Positions 25,112-34,679 of a stretch of 64,000 nucleotides of DNA are shown piece after piece. Below the pieces are notes generated by a model. The model worked only from the letters and a program-made list of their open reading frames with translations, was not told the DNA's origin and searched no databases. A program made the position numbers and the translations under genes. Within the stretch, counting starts at the first letter, position 1, and the number at the start of each line of letters is the position of its first letter. Source of the stretch: Pedobacter sp014947265 (GTDB lineage: Bacteria > Bacteroidota > Bacteroidia > Sphingobacteriales > Sphingobacteriaceae); contig NZ_JADCNK010000004.1 in assembly GCF_014947265.1 (NCBI RefSeq), positions 310,001 through 374,000 of the forward strand, written 5' to 3'.

Positions 25112-25666
25112 ATGAAAAAACAAGACAACGGCAGTAAACCAAAACTTAGCGCTAAAGATACGGTAGCGGCTTCTCCGGCCTTGAAAGAGCTTTTTAAAGA
25201 TGGAATAAGTGATCTTTATTGGGCTGAGAATCATTTGGTTAAGAATTTACCTAAAATGATTTCTAGTGCAACATCACCAGTGCTCAAAGGCGCAATTGAA
25301 TCACATCTCACTGAAACTAAAGGGCATGTGGCCAGACTTGAAAAGGTATTTGAACTCCTTGGAGAAAAACCCATAGCAAAAAAATGTGATGCGATGGAAG
25401 GATTGAGTAAAGAGGGGGAAAGTATCATTGAAGAAACAGAGGCTGGAACAGCGACCCGGGATGTGGGCATTATATTAGCCAGCCAAAAAGTAGAACACTA
25501 CGAAATTGCTTCTTACAGCGGGCTTTTCCAATTGGCAACAACACTGGGTTTAACAGAAATTGCAGATTTACTTGAACAAACACTTGCAGAAGAAAAACTT
25601 GCCGACGTAAAGCTTAATGATATTGCTCAGAATGAAATTAACTATAAAGCAGCTGAAGAGGCTTAA
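25112..25666 (+). CDS. DUF892 (YciE/YciF-type) ferritin-like protein, copy 2
   Basis: 184 residues with the same four-helix DUF892 layout as its divergent paralogue: LFKDGISDLYWAENHLVKNL, AIESHLTETKGHVARLEKVF, KKCDAMEGLSKEGESIIEET and ASQKVEHYEIASYSGLFQLA with the conserved Glu-His-Tyr-Glu set. The long Lys-rich N-tail of copy 1 is lacking. It ends 13 bases before the catalase start, so the two are almost surely one transcript. This ties the protein to peroxide or general stress defence, as expected for YciE/YciF relatives. Confidence 0.92.
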   Translation: MKKQDNGSKPKLSAKDTVAASPALKELFKDGISDLYWAENHLVKNLPKMISSATSPVLKGAIESHLTETKGHVARLEKVFELLGEKPIAKKCDAMEGLSKEGESIIEETEAGTATRDVGIILASQKVEHYEIASYSGLFQLATTLGLTEIADLLEQTLAEEKLADVKLNDIAQNEINYKAAEEA

Positions 25667-25679
25667 GAAAGGGAAAAAA

Positions 25680-27872
25680 ATGGCAAAAAAAACAACAGTA
25701 AAAGATACCAGTCCGATAAAACAGGACAATGATAAAACAGCAAAACTTGAAGCCTTTGTTGCAGATTCTACCGGTAAAAAACTCACCACCAATCATGGAG
25801 TCAAAATAAATGATGATCAGAATTCGCTTAAAGCTGGCGATCGCGGTGCAACATTGTTAGAAGATTTTATATTACGGGAAAAGATAACCCATTTCGACCA
25901 TGAGCGGATACCTGAGCGTGTTGTACATGCAAGGGGTTCCGGAGCGCATGGCGTATTCAAGGTTTATGAGGATATGTCTGAAATTACAAGGGCGGCTTTC
26001 CTTTGTGATCCGGGTGTAGAAACGCCTGTTTTTGTTAGGTTTTCAACTGTAGCAGGATCAAGAGGTTCTACCGATCTTGCCCGTGATGTTCGGGGGTTTG
26101 CAGTAAAATTTTACACTCAGGAAGGTAATTTTGACCTGGTAGGGAACAATATGCCTGTATTTTTTATTCAGGATGCGGTTAAATTCCCTGATTTGGTGCA
26201 TGCTGTAAAGCCAGAGCCAGACAATGAAATGCCCCAGGCTGCATCTGCTCATGATACTTTTTGGGATTTCATTTCCTTTATGCCCGAATCTGCCCATATG
26301 ATTATGTGGTTAATGAGCGACAGGGCTATTCCAAGAAGCTACCGGATGATGGAAGGTTTTGGGGTACATACTTTCCGCTTTGTTAATGCAGCGGGAGTGG
26401 CAAGTTTTGTGAAATTTCACTGGAAACCACTGCTGGGCGTACATTCGGTTGCATGGGATGAAGCACAGAATATTTCTGGAAAAGACCCCGACTTTCATAG
26501 AAGGGATCTTTGGGATGCAATAGAAGCGGGTGCCTTTCCGGAGTGGGAACTTGGTGTTCAGATTGTTGCAGAAGAAGATGAATTTAAGTTTGGCTTCGAC
26601 TTATTGGATCCGACAAAATTAATCCCTGAAGAGCTGGTTCCGGTGCAACGCATTGGGAAAATGACTTTAAACCGCAATCCCGATAATTTTTTCGCAGAAA
26701 CTGAACAGGTTGCTTTTCATGTCGGGCATGTTGTTCCTGGAATAGATTTTACCAACGACCCGCTTTTACAGGGAAGGTTGTTTTCTTATACCGATACACA
26801 GCTGATCAGACTAGGCGGACCAAATTTTCACGAGATTCCGATTAACAGACCTGTTGTTCCTGTAAATAATAACCAGCGCGATGGCTACATGCGTCAAACC
26901 ATAAACCGCGGGAAGACCAGTTATGGTCCTAATGGAATAGCTGCAAACGATCCACAACAGGCTACAGCTGCAGATGGCGGTTTTGTAAGTTATAACGAAC
27001 GTATTGATGCGAAGAAGATCCGTGCAAGAAGCAGGAGCTTTTTCGATCACTTTTCACAGGCGTGGTTATTTTTTAACAGTCAGTCTGATGCCGAAAAAAA
27101 CCACCTTACAGATGCTTTAAGCTTTGAGCTGGGCAAGGTAAAAACGGTTGCGGTAAGGGAACGCATGCTTGGCTTACTCAACCATGTCGACAAAGGACTT
27201 GCTGCAGCAGTAGCCTATGCCCTTGGGCTTCACGTTCCCGTTATTCCTTTACAAGAACTTAATGGTGGTATACCTGCAGATGCTGATCCTGCTGATTATA
27301 GCCCCGAACAGAAAGAAGGTGAGCTTGCAAAATCGGATGCATTAAGTATGTCTGGAACACTTAAGGATACCATTGCTACCAGAAAAATAGCCATACTTGC
27401 GGCAGATGGGGTTGATGGTAAATCGCTCAGTCAAGTTAAGGATGCGCTTATTGCTCAAGGTGCAGTTGTGCACATTATAGCGCCAAAACTGGGTGCTATC
27501 ATTTCACAGGAAGATCAGGAAATCGAAGTAGATGAGAGTTTCCTTACGGCTGCCTCGGTACTTTACGATGCCGTTTATCTTCCGGGAGGAACAAATAGTT
27601 CTGCTACATTAGAAGCAGAAGCTAATGCGGTACATTTTCTGAACGAGGCCTTCAAGCACTGTAAGGCAATAGCTGCTGATTCAACAGCAATACAAGTTTT
27701 GGAGGCGACGTATTTCTATAAAAAACTTCCGGATGAATATTCGCAGGAAACTGTTCTGCGTGAGGGGATAATGGTTTCAGACGATCTTTCTTCATTAGTA
27801 GAACTGTTTATCAGGATGATTGCCCAACACAGATTTTGGGACCGGGAAGTGCCGAGAAAAATTCCGGCATAG
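25680..27872 (+). CDS. katE: Large-subunit catalase, KatE type
   Basis: 730 residues from ATG 25680, placed after AAGAAAGGGAAAAAA; an in-frame start at 25617 lies inside the DUF892 gene. The length and a C-terminal flavodoxin/DJ-1-like domain (about 600-725, beginning RKIAILAADGVDGKSLSQVK) mark it as a clade-2 large-subunit haem catalase. Active-site features are RVVHARGSGAHG with distal His83, VGNNMPVFFIQDA with the distal Asn, and RLFSYTDTQLIRLGG with the proximal haem Tyr. It breaks down hydrogen peroxide in the cytoplasm. It is co-transcribed with DUF892 copy 2 and followed by a strong terminator. Confidence 0.96.
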   Translation: MAKKTTVKDTSPIKQDNDKTAKLEAFVADSTGKKLTTNHGVKINDDQNSLKAGDRGATLLEDFILREKITHFDHERIPERVVHARGSGAHGVFKVYEDMSEITRAAFLCDPGVETPVFVRFSTVAGSRGSTDLARDVRGFAVKFYTQEGNFDLVGNNMPVFFIQDAVKFPDLVHAVKPEPDNEMPQAASAHDTFWDFISFMPESAHMIMWLMSDRAIPRSYRMMEGFGVHTFRFVNAAGVASFVKFHWKPLLGVHSVAWDEAQNISGKDPDFHRRDLWDAIEAGAFPEWELGVQIVAEEDEFKFGFDLLDPTKLIPEELVPVQRIGKMTLNRNPDNFFAETEQVAFHVGHVVPGIDFTNDPLLQGRLFSYTDTQLIRLGGPNFHEIPINRPVVPVNNNQRDGYMRQTINRGKTSYGPNGIAANDPQQATAADGGFVSYNERIDAKKIRARSRSFFDHFSQAWLFFNSQSDAEKNHLTDALSFELGKVKTVAVRERMLGLLNHVDKGLAAAVAYALGLHVPVIPLQELNGGIPADADPADYSPEQKEGELAKSDALSMSGTLKDTIATRKIAILAADGVDGKSLSQVKDALIAQGAVVHIIAPKLGAIISQEDQEIEVDESFLTAASVLYDAVYLPGGTNSSATLEAEANAVHFLNEAFKHCKAIAADSTAIQVLEATYFYKKLPDEYSQETVLREGIMVSDDLSSLVELFIRMIAQHRFWDREVPRKIPA

Positions 27873-27914
27873 CATGCCGTTTAATTTTAGAACAATATAA
27901 TTTAAACATTATTT

Positions 27915-27948
27915 CAACCAGGTAATTATTCAGCCTGGTTGTTTTTTT
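27915..27948 (+). terminator. Intrinsic terminator after katE
   Basis: CAACCAGG pairs with CCTGGTTG around an 11-base loop, followed directly by seven T. It lies 42 bases after the catalase stop. Confidence 0.85.
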
Positions 27949-28130
27949 AAAATAAAACCAAACTGCCAAAGGTTTTACTGGTTCTATAATAGCGAGGCAT
28001 TTTATTCCTGTCCCATGATGATGCAGCTCGTTTGCAGAGTACTTATACCCTTTGCGGGTGAGTACATAACACATTACATATAAGGGTAGAATTCATCTGC
28101 CCGCTAATATCATTTAACAACTTTAAAGTT

Positions 28131-28322
28131 ATGGAAAATAAAAGAAAAGAAATCGAAAAGCAGAACGAAGATAAAATAGGAGTTATCCCGGTATCGCAGA
28201 TAAAGGGGAGCGATGCCGACACTATTCAACAGGATGATAATGCTGCAAATAAACTGGCTGAACAGGCAGCAAAATCTGATTCGGATATTGATGAGCAGAC
28301 TGGCAAAAGCAATACTGACTAA
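28131..28322 (+). CDS. Small acidic hydrophilic protein, 63 aa
   Basis: The sequence is rich in Asp, Glu, Lys, Gln and Ser, with no hydrophobic core (KRKEIEKQNEDKIGVIPVSQ; ANKLAEQAAKSDSDIDEQTG). It looks disordered. I do not recognise the family. It has its own start 180 bases after the catalase terminator and lies before the trehalose genes. An overlapping frame at 28213-28428 runs into a repeat and is less likely. Its hydrophilic make-up would fit a small stress-tolerance protein, but that is only a guess. Confidence 0.55.
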   Translation: MENKRKEIEKQNEDKIGVIPVSQIKGSDADTIQQDDNAANKLAEQAAKSDSDIDEQTGKSNTD

Positions 28323-28363
28323 ACAGACTATTATTTATAATGGCTTGATTAACCTGGAAAATT

Positions 28364-28410
28364 CGTCGTCATCTCGACCGGAGCAACGCGGAGTGGAGAG
28401 ATCTTTGGAC
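28364..28410. repeat. Single REP-like arm upstream of treZ
   Basis: CGTCGTCATCTCGACCGGAG followed by CGGAGTGGAGAGATCTTTGG belongs to the same class as the arms at 5297 and 41786. No facing arm is seen nearby. Confidence 0.6.
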
Positions 28411-28517
28411 CTGCAGATGAAGTTTTAGATGGTTTAGTTTTCTTGAACTTTGGGAATGAGCTTGCTGCCTCCAAAACTATTGGCTTATGTTTTTTGTTTT
28501 TTTTCTAAAGTGCTTTA

Positions 28518-30377
28518 ATGGAAATCGATATACGAAAGAGAAATATTGGATTAAATTTTAATGAAAACGGAGAAGCTGAAATCAGGCTTTGGGCACCACT
28601 AGCTTCACAAGTTTCTGTTTTAAATAGAGATGACGAACTCACTTTAGCGCTGGTTGATGAGGGTTATGGTTACTGGTATTTACAAACAGACCAGCTCAAA
28701 GCACGTGATCAATATGCCTTTAAAATTAATCCTTTAACCGGTGGAGAAAAACTTGATCGTGCAGATCCAGCGTCTTTATTTCAGGAAGAAGGACCTCAAG
28801 GGTACTCTACGGCATTTGACGTAAATGCTTTTCAATGGACGGATGCTGACTGGAAAGGAGTAGACCTGAATGATCTCATCATCTATGAGCTTCATACCGG
28901 AACCTTCACATCAGATGGAGATTTTGCCTCAATTGAAACTAAACTCGATTATCTTGTTGAACTCGGCATTACAGCTATAGAGATTATGCCGGTTGCACAA
29001 TTTTCGGGCAACAGAAACTGGGGTTACGATGGCGTATTTCCCTTTGCTGTGCAAAATAGTTATGGCGGACCACTGGCCCTACAGCATTTGGTTAATGCCT
29101 GTCATGCTAAAGGTTTGGCCGTAATTTTAGACGTTGTTTATAACCACGTAGGACCTGAAGGGAACTACTTCTCCGATTTTGGTGAATATTTTACCGATAA
29201 ATACCACACCCCCTGGGGAAAGGCCATTAATTTTGATGATGCAGGCTCTGATGCCGTACGTGATTTCTTTATCGAAAATGCCTTAATGTGGTTCAGGGAT
29301 TTTCATATCGATGCCCTTAGATTGGATGCGGTACATGCAATTAAAGATTTCAGTACCGTTCATATTCTGGCGGAGATTAAAACGTATACCGAAAAACTTT
29401 CCCAATTTACGGGCAGGGCATACCAATTGATCGTTGAGCTTGATTTAAATGACGAACGTTATATCCGGCCTCAAAGCGAATACGGTTATGGAATGGATGC
29501 CCAGTGGGTCGATGAGTTTCATCATGCACTCCGGGTTTGTACCGGGCAGGTAAAAGAAGGATATTATTCCGATTTTAATGGCATAGCAGATCTGGCCAAA
29601 TCCTATCGGGATGCCTATGTGTACACCGGACAGTACTCTACACATCGGCAGCGCAAATTTGGAATGCCTGTACACCAAGCTTCAGGCGCTAAATTTGTCG
29701 TTTTTTCACAAAACCACGATCAGGTGGGTAACCGTATGCTGGGCGAAAGAAGCAGTACCCTGGTTAGTTTTGAAATGTTAAAGGTGATGGCTGCGGCAGT
29801 CTTTTGCAGTCCGTTTTTACCCCTAATATTTATGGGCGAAGAATGGGCAGAAACCAATCCTTTCCAGTTTTTTGTGAGCCATAGTGATGAGGAGCTGGTA
29901 GAGGCAGTAAGGAAAGGAAGAAAGGCAGAATTTGCTGCTTTCCATAATGATGGTGTTACACCTGATCCCCAGGCAGTCTCTACTTTCGAACGTTCTAAAC
30001 TCGACTGGGAAAAAATCACTGAATCAAACCACCAGATCATGCTCAGTTATTATAAAACTTTGATCGCATTGCGGAAACAACACACCGTACTCGCTAACCT
30101 GGATCGTAAAAGTGTGGATGCGGAAGCCTTTTCTGAAAAAAACTGCCTGGTGGTAAAACGCTGGAAAGGTAGCGAAGAAATCATTGCCTTTTTCAATTTT
30201 TCTAAACAAATACAAACCCTATCCATTGATCCGGCATTTCAACATGCCCCGGTGCTGTTAGATTCTGCTTTAATAAAGTGGAACGGTCCAGGCCAGGAAT
30301 CAAACAATATATCTGCTGAAGGCCAGATTACTTTATTTTCCGAATCAATTCTTATTCTTTACAAAACAGATGTATAA
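28518..30377 (+). CDS. treZ: Malto-oligosyltrehalose trehalohydrolase
   Basis: 619 residues. An N-terminal CBM48-like beta-sandwich (about 10-100, AEIRLWAPLASQVSVL) precedes a GH13 barrel. Motifs are YELHTGTFT, VILDVVYNHVGPEGN, HIDALRLDAVHAI with the nucleophile Asp, LIVELDLNDER with the acid Glu, and FSQNHDQVGNR with the transition-state Asp. The Glu motif reads VELD where ESD is more usual. TreZ releases trehalose from maltooligosyltrehalose. It overlaps the TreY-MalQ gene by 8 bases, so both pathway steps are coupled. The product acts as an osmotic and desiccation protectant in the cytoplasm. Confidence 0.95.
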   Translation: MEIDIRKRNIGLNFNENGEAEIRLWAPLASQVSVLNRDDELTLALVDEGYGYWYLQTDQLKARDQYAFKINPLTGGEKLDRADPASLFQEEGPQGYSTAFDVNAFQWTDADWKGVDLNDLIIYELHTGTFTSDGDFASIETKLDYLVELGITAIEIMPVAQFSGNRNWGYDGVFPFAVQNSYGGPLALQHLVNACHAKGLAVILDVVYNHVGPEGNYFSDFGEYFTDKYHTPWGKAINFDDAGSDAVRDFFIENALMWFRDFHIDALRLDAVHAIKDFSTVHILAEIKTYTEKLSQFTGRAYQLIVELDLNDERYIRPQSEYGYGMDAQWVDEFHHALRVCTGQVKEGYYSDFNGIADLAKSYRDAYVYTGQYSTHRQRKFGMPVHQASGAKFVVFSQNHDQVGNRMLGERSSTLVSFEMLKVMAAAVFCSPFLPLIFMGEEWAETNPFQFFVSHSDEELVEAVRKGRKAEFAAFHNDGVTPDPQAVSTFERSKLDWEKITESNHQIMLSYYKTLIALRKQHTVLANLDRKSVDAEAFSEKNCLVVKRWKGSEEIIAFFNFSKQIQTLSIDPAFQHAPVLLDSALIKWNGPGQESNNISAEGQITLFSESILILYKTDV

Positions 30378-33300
30378 ACCAACTTCTACCTATCGGATCC
30401 AGTTTCATAAAAATTTCAATCTTAAATCCCTCGATCATATCATTCCGTATCTGATAGAGCTGGGGATCTGCACAATATACGCTTCACCAATTTTTGAGGC
30501 TATGCCCGGAAGCACACACGGTTATGACGTGGTAAATCCCCTTAAAATCAATCCAGAGATCGGTACCGAGGCCGAATTGATAAAAGTTTCTAAAAAGTTA
30601 AAAGCTGCTGGCATCAGCTGGCTCCAGGATATTGTTCCCAACCATATGGCTTTTCATCCAGATAATATGTGGTTAATGGATATACTGGAAAAAGGAAATG
30701 AATCTGATTTTGTACATTTTTTTGATATTGATCTGCAAAAAGGAGATGGACGTTTGATGGTTCCTTTTTTAGGTGAGGATCTTGAAGTAGCAATTGCAGA
30801 GCAGAAATTAAAGGTACTCGAGATTAAAGGCAAATACTACTTAAGTTACGGCGATTCCAATTGGCCGGTAAATGCGGAAACAGCCAGTACCATTTCCACA
30901 CAGGACCTTAATAAAATAAATAGGGATACTACTGCTTTAACGAGAATTGTCCAAAATCAGCATTATCGCTTGTGCAACTGGCAGGAAACCGATTATAATA
31001 TTAACTATCGCAGGTTTTTTACTGTCAACGCCCTGGTCTGCCTCAATATGCAACATCAGGAAACATTCGATCTTTATCACCATTACATTTTTGAATTGAT
31101 TGATAAAGGAGTTTTCCAGGGTTTGCGGATTGATCATGTTGATGGCTTGTATGATCCTAAGGAATATTTGCAACGGCTTCGGAAAGCTGTGGGTAAAGAT
31201 ATTTATATCGTCGTAGAAAAAATTCTCGAAAGCGGTGAAGAGTTACCTAAAAACTGGAAAGTGCAGGGAAGTACTGGCTACGATTTTTTGGCAATGGTAA
31301 ACAACCTTTTTACAAACAAAGAAGCAGAAAAACCCTTTAATAAACTTTATCAGGAAGTAACAGGTAAAAAACTCGATCCATCCAGTCTGATTTACGAAAA
31401 GAAAAGTAACATCTTGTTTAAGCACATGCAGGGCGAACTTGATAATTTGTTTGAAATCTTTTTGGCACTTAAACTAGCAGATTTTTCGATCGTTAAGCAA
31501 GCTGATCTTAAAAGGGCACTTGCCGAAATGCTTATCGCTATGCCTGTATACCGATATTACAACTATCGCTTTCCGCTGGCAGAGGCTGAATCACTTCATA
31601 TTCAAAATCTGCTTACACCCATTCTCCGTGATAAAAAGCTGGCTAAAGCAGGAGAGTTGTTGAACAAAATTTTTCTTGAAACTCCAAAAAAGGCAAACAG
31701 CAACTACAACAAAAAGTTGAGTCGTTTTTTTCAGCGTTGTATGCAGTTTACAGGTCCGCTAATGGCCAAAGGGGTAGAAGATACTGCCATGTTTACCTAT
31801 AACCGTTTTATAGGCCATGCCGAAGTAGGCGATGCGCCTGATGCCTTTGGAATGGCAGTGCAGGAGTTTCATAATGAAATGCATAAACGCCAACAAGACT
31901 GGCCATTTAGCATCAATGGAAGTTCCACTCACGACACCAAAAAAGGAGAAGATGTTAGGGCAAGATTAAATGTACTTAGCGATCTTCCGGATGAGTGGTC
32001 TCAATTGGTACAGCAACTCAAAAAAACTTTCGAATCCTTAAAAAAACAGCATGCGTCTTTTAATCTATTACATGATAATGATGTTTATTTAGTCCTGCAG
32101 ACCATTATTGGCGCTTTGCCCTTTCGTGAAGATGATGATCATGAAATCGAAAACCGTTTGGCACAGTTTATTGTAAAAGCATTACGGGAATCGAAAAAGC
32201 GATCAGACTGGGCAAATCCAGATGAAAATTACGAGGAAAAACTCACCGAATTTTCGCTGGCTATTTTAACTGAAAAGCAGGAAAGTAATAGTTTAATCAG
32301 AAATTTTTTAAAACGCATCTCCGATTTTGCAGCCATCAATAGTTTAGCTCAGCTTACCCTGAAATTCACTTGTCCGGGCATCCCGGATATCTATCAGGGA
32401 ACGGAATTGTGGGATTTAAGTCTTGTTGATCCAGATAACAGAAGACCTGTTAATTATGACGATAGGACGGATCTGATGGCAGCATTTGATGTGCCTGCTA
32501 ATTTTAAAAAGCTTTGGGAAGACAGGTTTTCGGGAAAGATCAAAATGTGGCTAACTAAAACTTTGCTGAAGATCAGAAAATCTGAGTCCGAAGTTTTTGA
32601 ACGTGGAGCGTACCTTCCTTTACAGGTTCAGGGTAAATATAGCCAGCATATTTGTGCTTTTGCAAGGCAATATAAACAACAATGGCTAATTACCGTCGTT
32701 CCTTTAGGTTTTGCTAAATGCTGTAAAGTTCAGGATGTAGCGGCTGATAATTTTAATTGGGAAGATACCCAGGTGTTGTTGCCAAATGAGGCACCTCTTG
32801 GCTGGCAAAACTTGCTGACGGGGAAAAAGGAGTACAAAGATCCCCTAAACGAAGGTATCCTGATCAGCCAATTGTTTAACCACATTCAGTTGGCGGTAAT
32901 TAAGTTGATTCCAGATAATAACCCGCGTTCCGCTGGTGTGCTTATGCATATTAGTGCTTTGCCATCCCGTTTTGGCATTGGCGATTTAGGCCCCGGCGCC
33001 TATAATTTTGTAGATTTTCTTGCTGCATCACGTCAGCGGTTCTGGCAGGTTTTACCGATTAATCCAACTAAAAAAGAAACTGGGTATTCGCCCTATTCCA
33101 GCAACTCTTCCATGGCCGGAAATATGATGCTGATTAGTCCTGAGCGCTTATTTGAACAAGACCTTTTAAGTAAAAGTGATTTGAACGCCTGTATGTTAGC
33201 AGAAGCAGGGCCTGTAGATTTCGAAAAAGTAGAAGAAATGAAACAGCGAACTTTAAATAAGGCCTATCAATCGTTTAAAATTAAAGGTAACGAAAACCTG

Positions 33301-34422
33301 GTAAATAAATTTAATCTGTTTTGCAAAAATGAGCAAAGTTGGTTAGCTGATTTTTCACTTTATACTTGCATAAAGCAATATTTTAAGGGTAAAGAATGGT
33401 TTAACTGGCCAGAAAAATTTAAATTAAAGGATGCCCAAACCATCATTAAATTTGAAAAAAGCAATCAGTCTGAAATTGAAGAAATAAAATGGAACCAGTT
33501 TGTTTTTTATCACCAATGGTACAGGTTAAAAAAATATGCAAATGCGAAAGGCATAGGCCTGATTGGCGATCTCCCATTTTACCTCGATTATGATTCCGTT
33601 GAAATATGGGCGCAGCGTGAAAATTTTTTACTGGATAAAAACGGAAACAGAACGGAGGTTGCTGCCGTTCCTCCTGATTATTTTAACGAAAAGGGGCAGC
33701 TCTGGGGCATGCCGATATACAACTGGGAAAAGATGAAAGCGGATGATTTTAAATGGTGGGAAAACCGGTTAAAGAAAACCCAACAGCTTTACAATCTCCT
33801 CCGTTTAGATCATTTTAGGGCTTTTTCTACTTATTGGCAGGTTGATGCCAGTAATGAAGATGCCGTAGATGGTACATGGAAGCCTGGAGCGGGTGCCATA
33901 TTTTTTAAAACAATGGAAAGGAAATTGGGCAAACTACCATTTATTGCCGAAGATCTGGGTGAAATTTCAGCGGATGTAGAGCAGTTGAGAAAACAATTCC
34001 GATTGCCTGGAATGAAAGTACTGCAATTTGCTTTTGGCGAAGATTTAGCCGGATCAGTGCATATTCCACATCAGTTCGACTCAACAGATTGCATTGTTTA
34101 CACAGGAACACATGATAACAATACCACTCTGGGCTGGTTTAAAAATGAAACAGATGCAAACCTTAGACAACGGCTTTCGAAGTATGTAGGTGCAGCGGTG
34201 AATGAAAATAATATCAATGCCATCCTGATCAAACTCTGTTACGCTTCAATTGCCAAAATTGCCATTATCCCTATGCAGGATATTCTGCAATTAGATGAAA
34301 CTGCCCGGATGAATATACCCGGTAAGGCAACAGGCAATTGGTCATGGAGGGCAAATAAGCAATTTATAGAGGAGAAAACGATAAAGTGGCTGAAAGCAGA
34401 AACCGAACTTTATGGGCGCTAA
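30370..34422 (+). CDS. treY-malQ: TreY-MalQ fusion: maltooligosyltrehalose synthase plus 4-alpha-glucanotransferase
   Basis: 1350 residues in one frame. Residues 1 to about 840 are TreY (GH13): STYRIQFHKNFNLKSLDHII, IVPNHMAFHP, GLRIDHVDGLYDP (Asp), VVEKILESGEELP (Glu) and SSTHDTKKGEDVRARL (Asp). Residues about 852-1350 are MalQ (GH77): LMHISALPSRFGIGDLGPGA, LLRLDHFRAFSTYWQV (nucleophile Asp), IAEDLGEISADV (Glu) and YTGTHDNNTTLGW (Asp). Both active sites look intact. MalQ rearranges maltodextrins, giving chains that TreY turns into terminal trehalosyl units for TreZ. The 8-base overlap with treZ supports one operon. Similar bifunctional proteins are known in some Bacteroidota. Confidence 0.95.
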   Translation: MYKPTSTYRIQFHKNFNLKSLDHIIPYLIELGICTIYASPIFEAMPGSTHGYDVVNPLKINPEIGTEAELIKVSKKLKAAGISWLQDIVPNHMAFHPDNMWLMDILEKGNESDFVHFFDIDLQKGDGRLMVPFLGEDLEVAIAEQKLKVLEIKGKYYLSYGDSNWPVNAETASTISTQDLNKINRDTTALTRIVQNQHYRLCNWQETDYNINYRRFFTVNALVCLNMQHQETFDLYHHYIFELIDKGVFQGLRIDHVDGLYDPKEYLQRLRKAVGKDIYIVVEKILESGEELPKNWKVQGSTGYDFLAMVNNLFTNKEAEKPFNKLYQEVTGKKLDPSSLIYEKKSNILFKHMQGELDNLFEIFLALKLADFSIVKQADLKRALAEMLIAMPVYRYYNYRFPLAEAESLHIQNLLTPILRDKKLAKAGELLNKIFLETPKKANSNYNKKLSRFFQRCMQFTGPLMAKGVEDTAMFTYNRFIGHAEVGDAPDAFGMAVQEFHNEMHKRQQDWPFSINGSSTHDTKKGEDVRARLNVLSDLPDEWSQLVQQLKKTFESLKKQHASFNLLHDNDVYLVLQTIIGALPFREDDDHEIENRLAQFIVKALRESKKRSDWANPDENYEEKLTEFSLAILTEKQESNSLIRNFLKRISDFAAINSLAQLTLKFTCPGIPDIYQGTELWDLSLVDPDNRRPVNYDDRTDLMAAFDVPANFKKLWEDRFSGKIKMWLTKTLLKIRKSESEVFERGAYLPLQVQGKYSQHICAFARQYKQQWLITVVPLGFAKCCKVQDVAADNFNWEDTQVLLPNEAPLGWQNLLTGKKEYKDPLNEGILISQLFNHIQLAVIKLIPDNNPRSAGVLMHISALPSRFGIGDLGPGAYNFVDFLAASRQRFWQVLPINPTKKETGYSPYSSNSSMAGNMMLISPERLFEQDLLSKSDLNACMLAEAGPVDFEKVEEMKQRTLNKAYQSFKIKGNENLVNKFNLFCKNEQSWLADFSLYTCIKQYFKGKEWFNWPEKFKLKDAQTIIKFEKSNQSEIEEIKWNQFVFYHQWYRLKKYANAKGIGLIGDLPFYLDYDSVEIWAQRENFLLDKNGNRTEVAAVPPDYFNEKGQLWGMPIYNWEKMKADDFKWWENRLKKTQQLYNLLRLDHFRAFSTYWQVDASNEDAVDGTWKPGAGAIFFKTMERKLGKLPFIAEDLGEISADVEQLRKQFRLPGMKVLQFAFGEDLAGSVHIPHQFDSTDCIVYTGTHDNNTTLGWFKNETDANLRQRLSKYVGAAVNENNINAILIKLCYASIAKIAIIPMQDILQLDETARMNIPGKATGNWSWRANKQFIEEKTIKWLKAETELYGR

Positions 34423-34679
34423 AAGCTTCAGAAAAGTTGATTCCATTCAACTAGCGCGGTCAATTTTATTGCGTAAAATCATTCTTGGTAACTGCTATTT
34501 AATGTGTTGTTTATTGCCAATCAAACCAGAATAAGCATGATGTGGGTGATTATTAAACCAGGATTGAATGTTTTTAAAAATGAAAATTACCTAAACCATA
34601 GCTGATTTTTCATTGTTGATTATTTAACACCACCGATGATTTACCAAAGTTTAAACATCAATATCTTAAAATCAATACT

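Noticed and set aside
28213..28428. 71-codon frame overlapping the 63-aa protein
   Set aside because: It runs out into the REP-like arm at 28364, and the other frame has a coherent hydrophilic composition.
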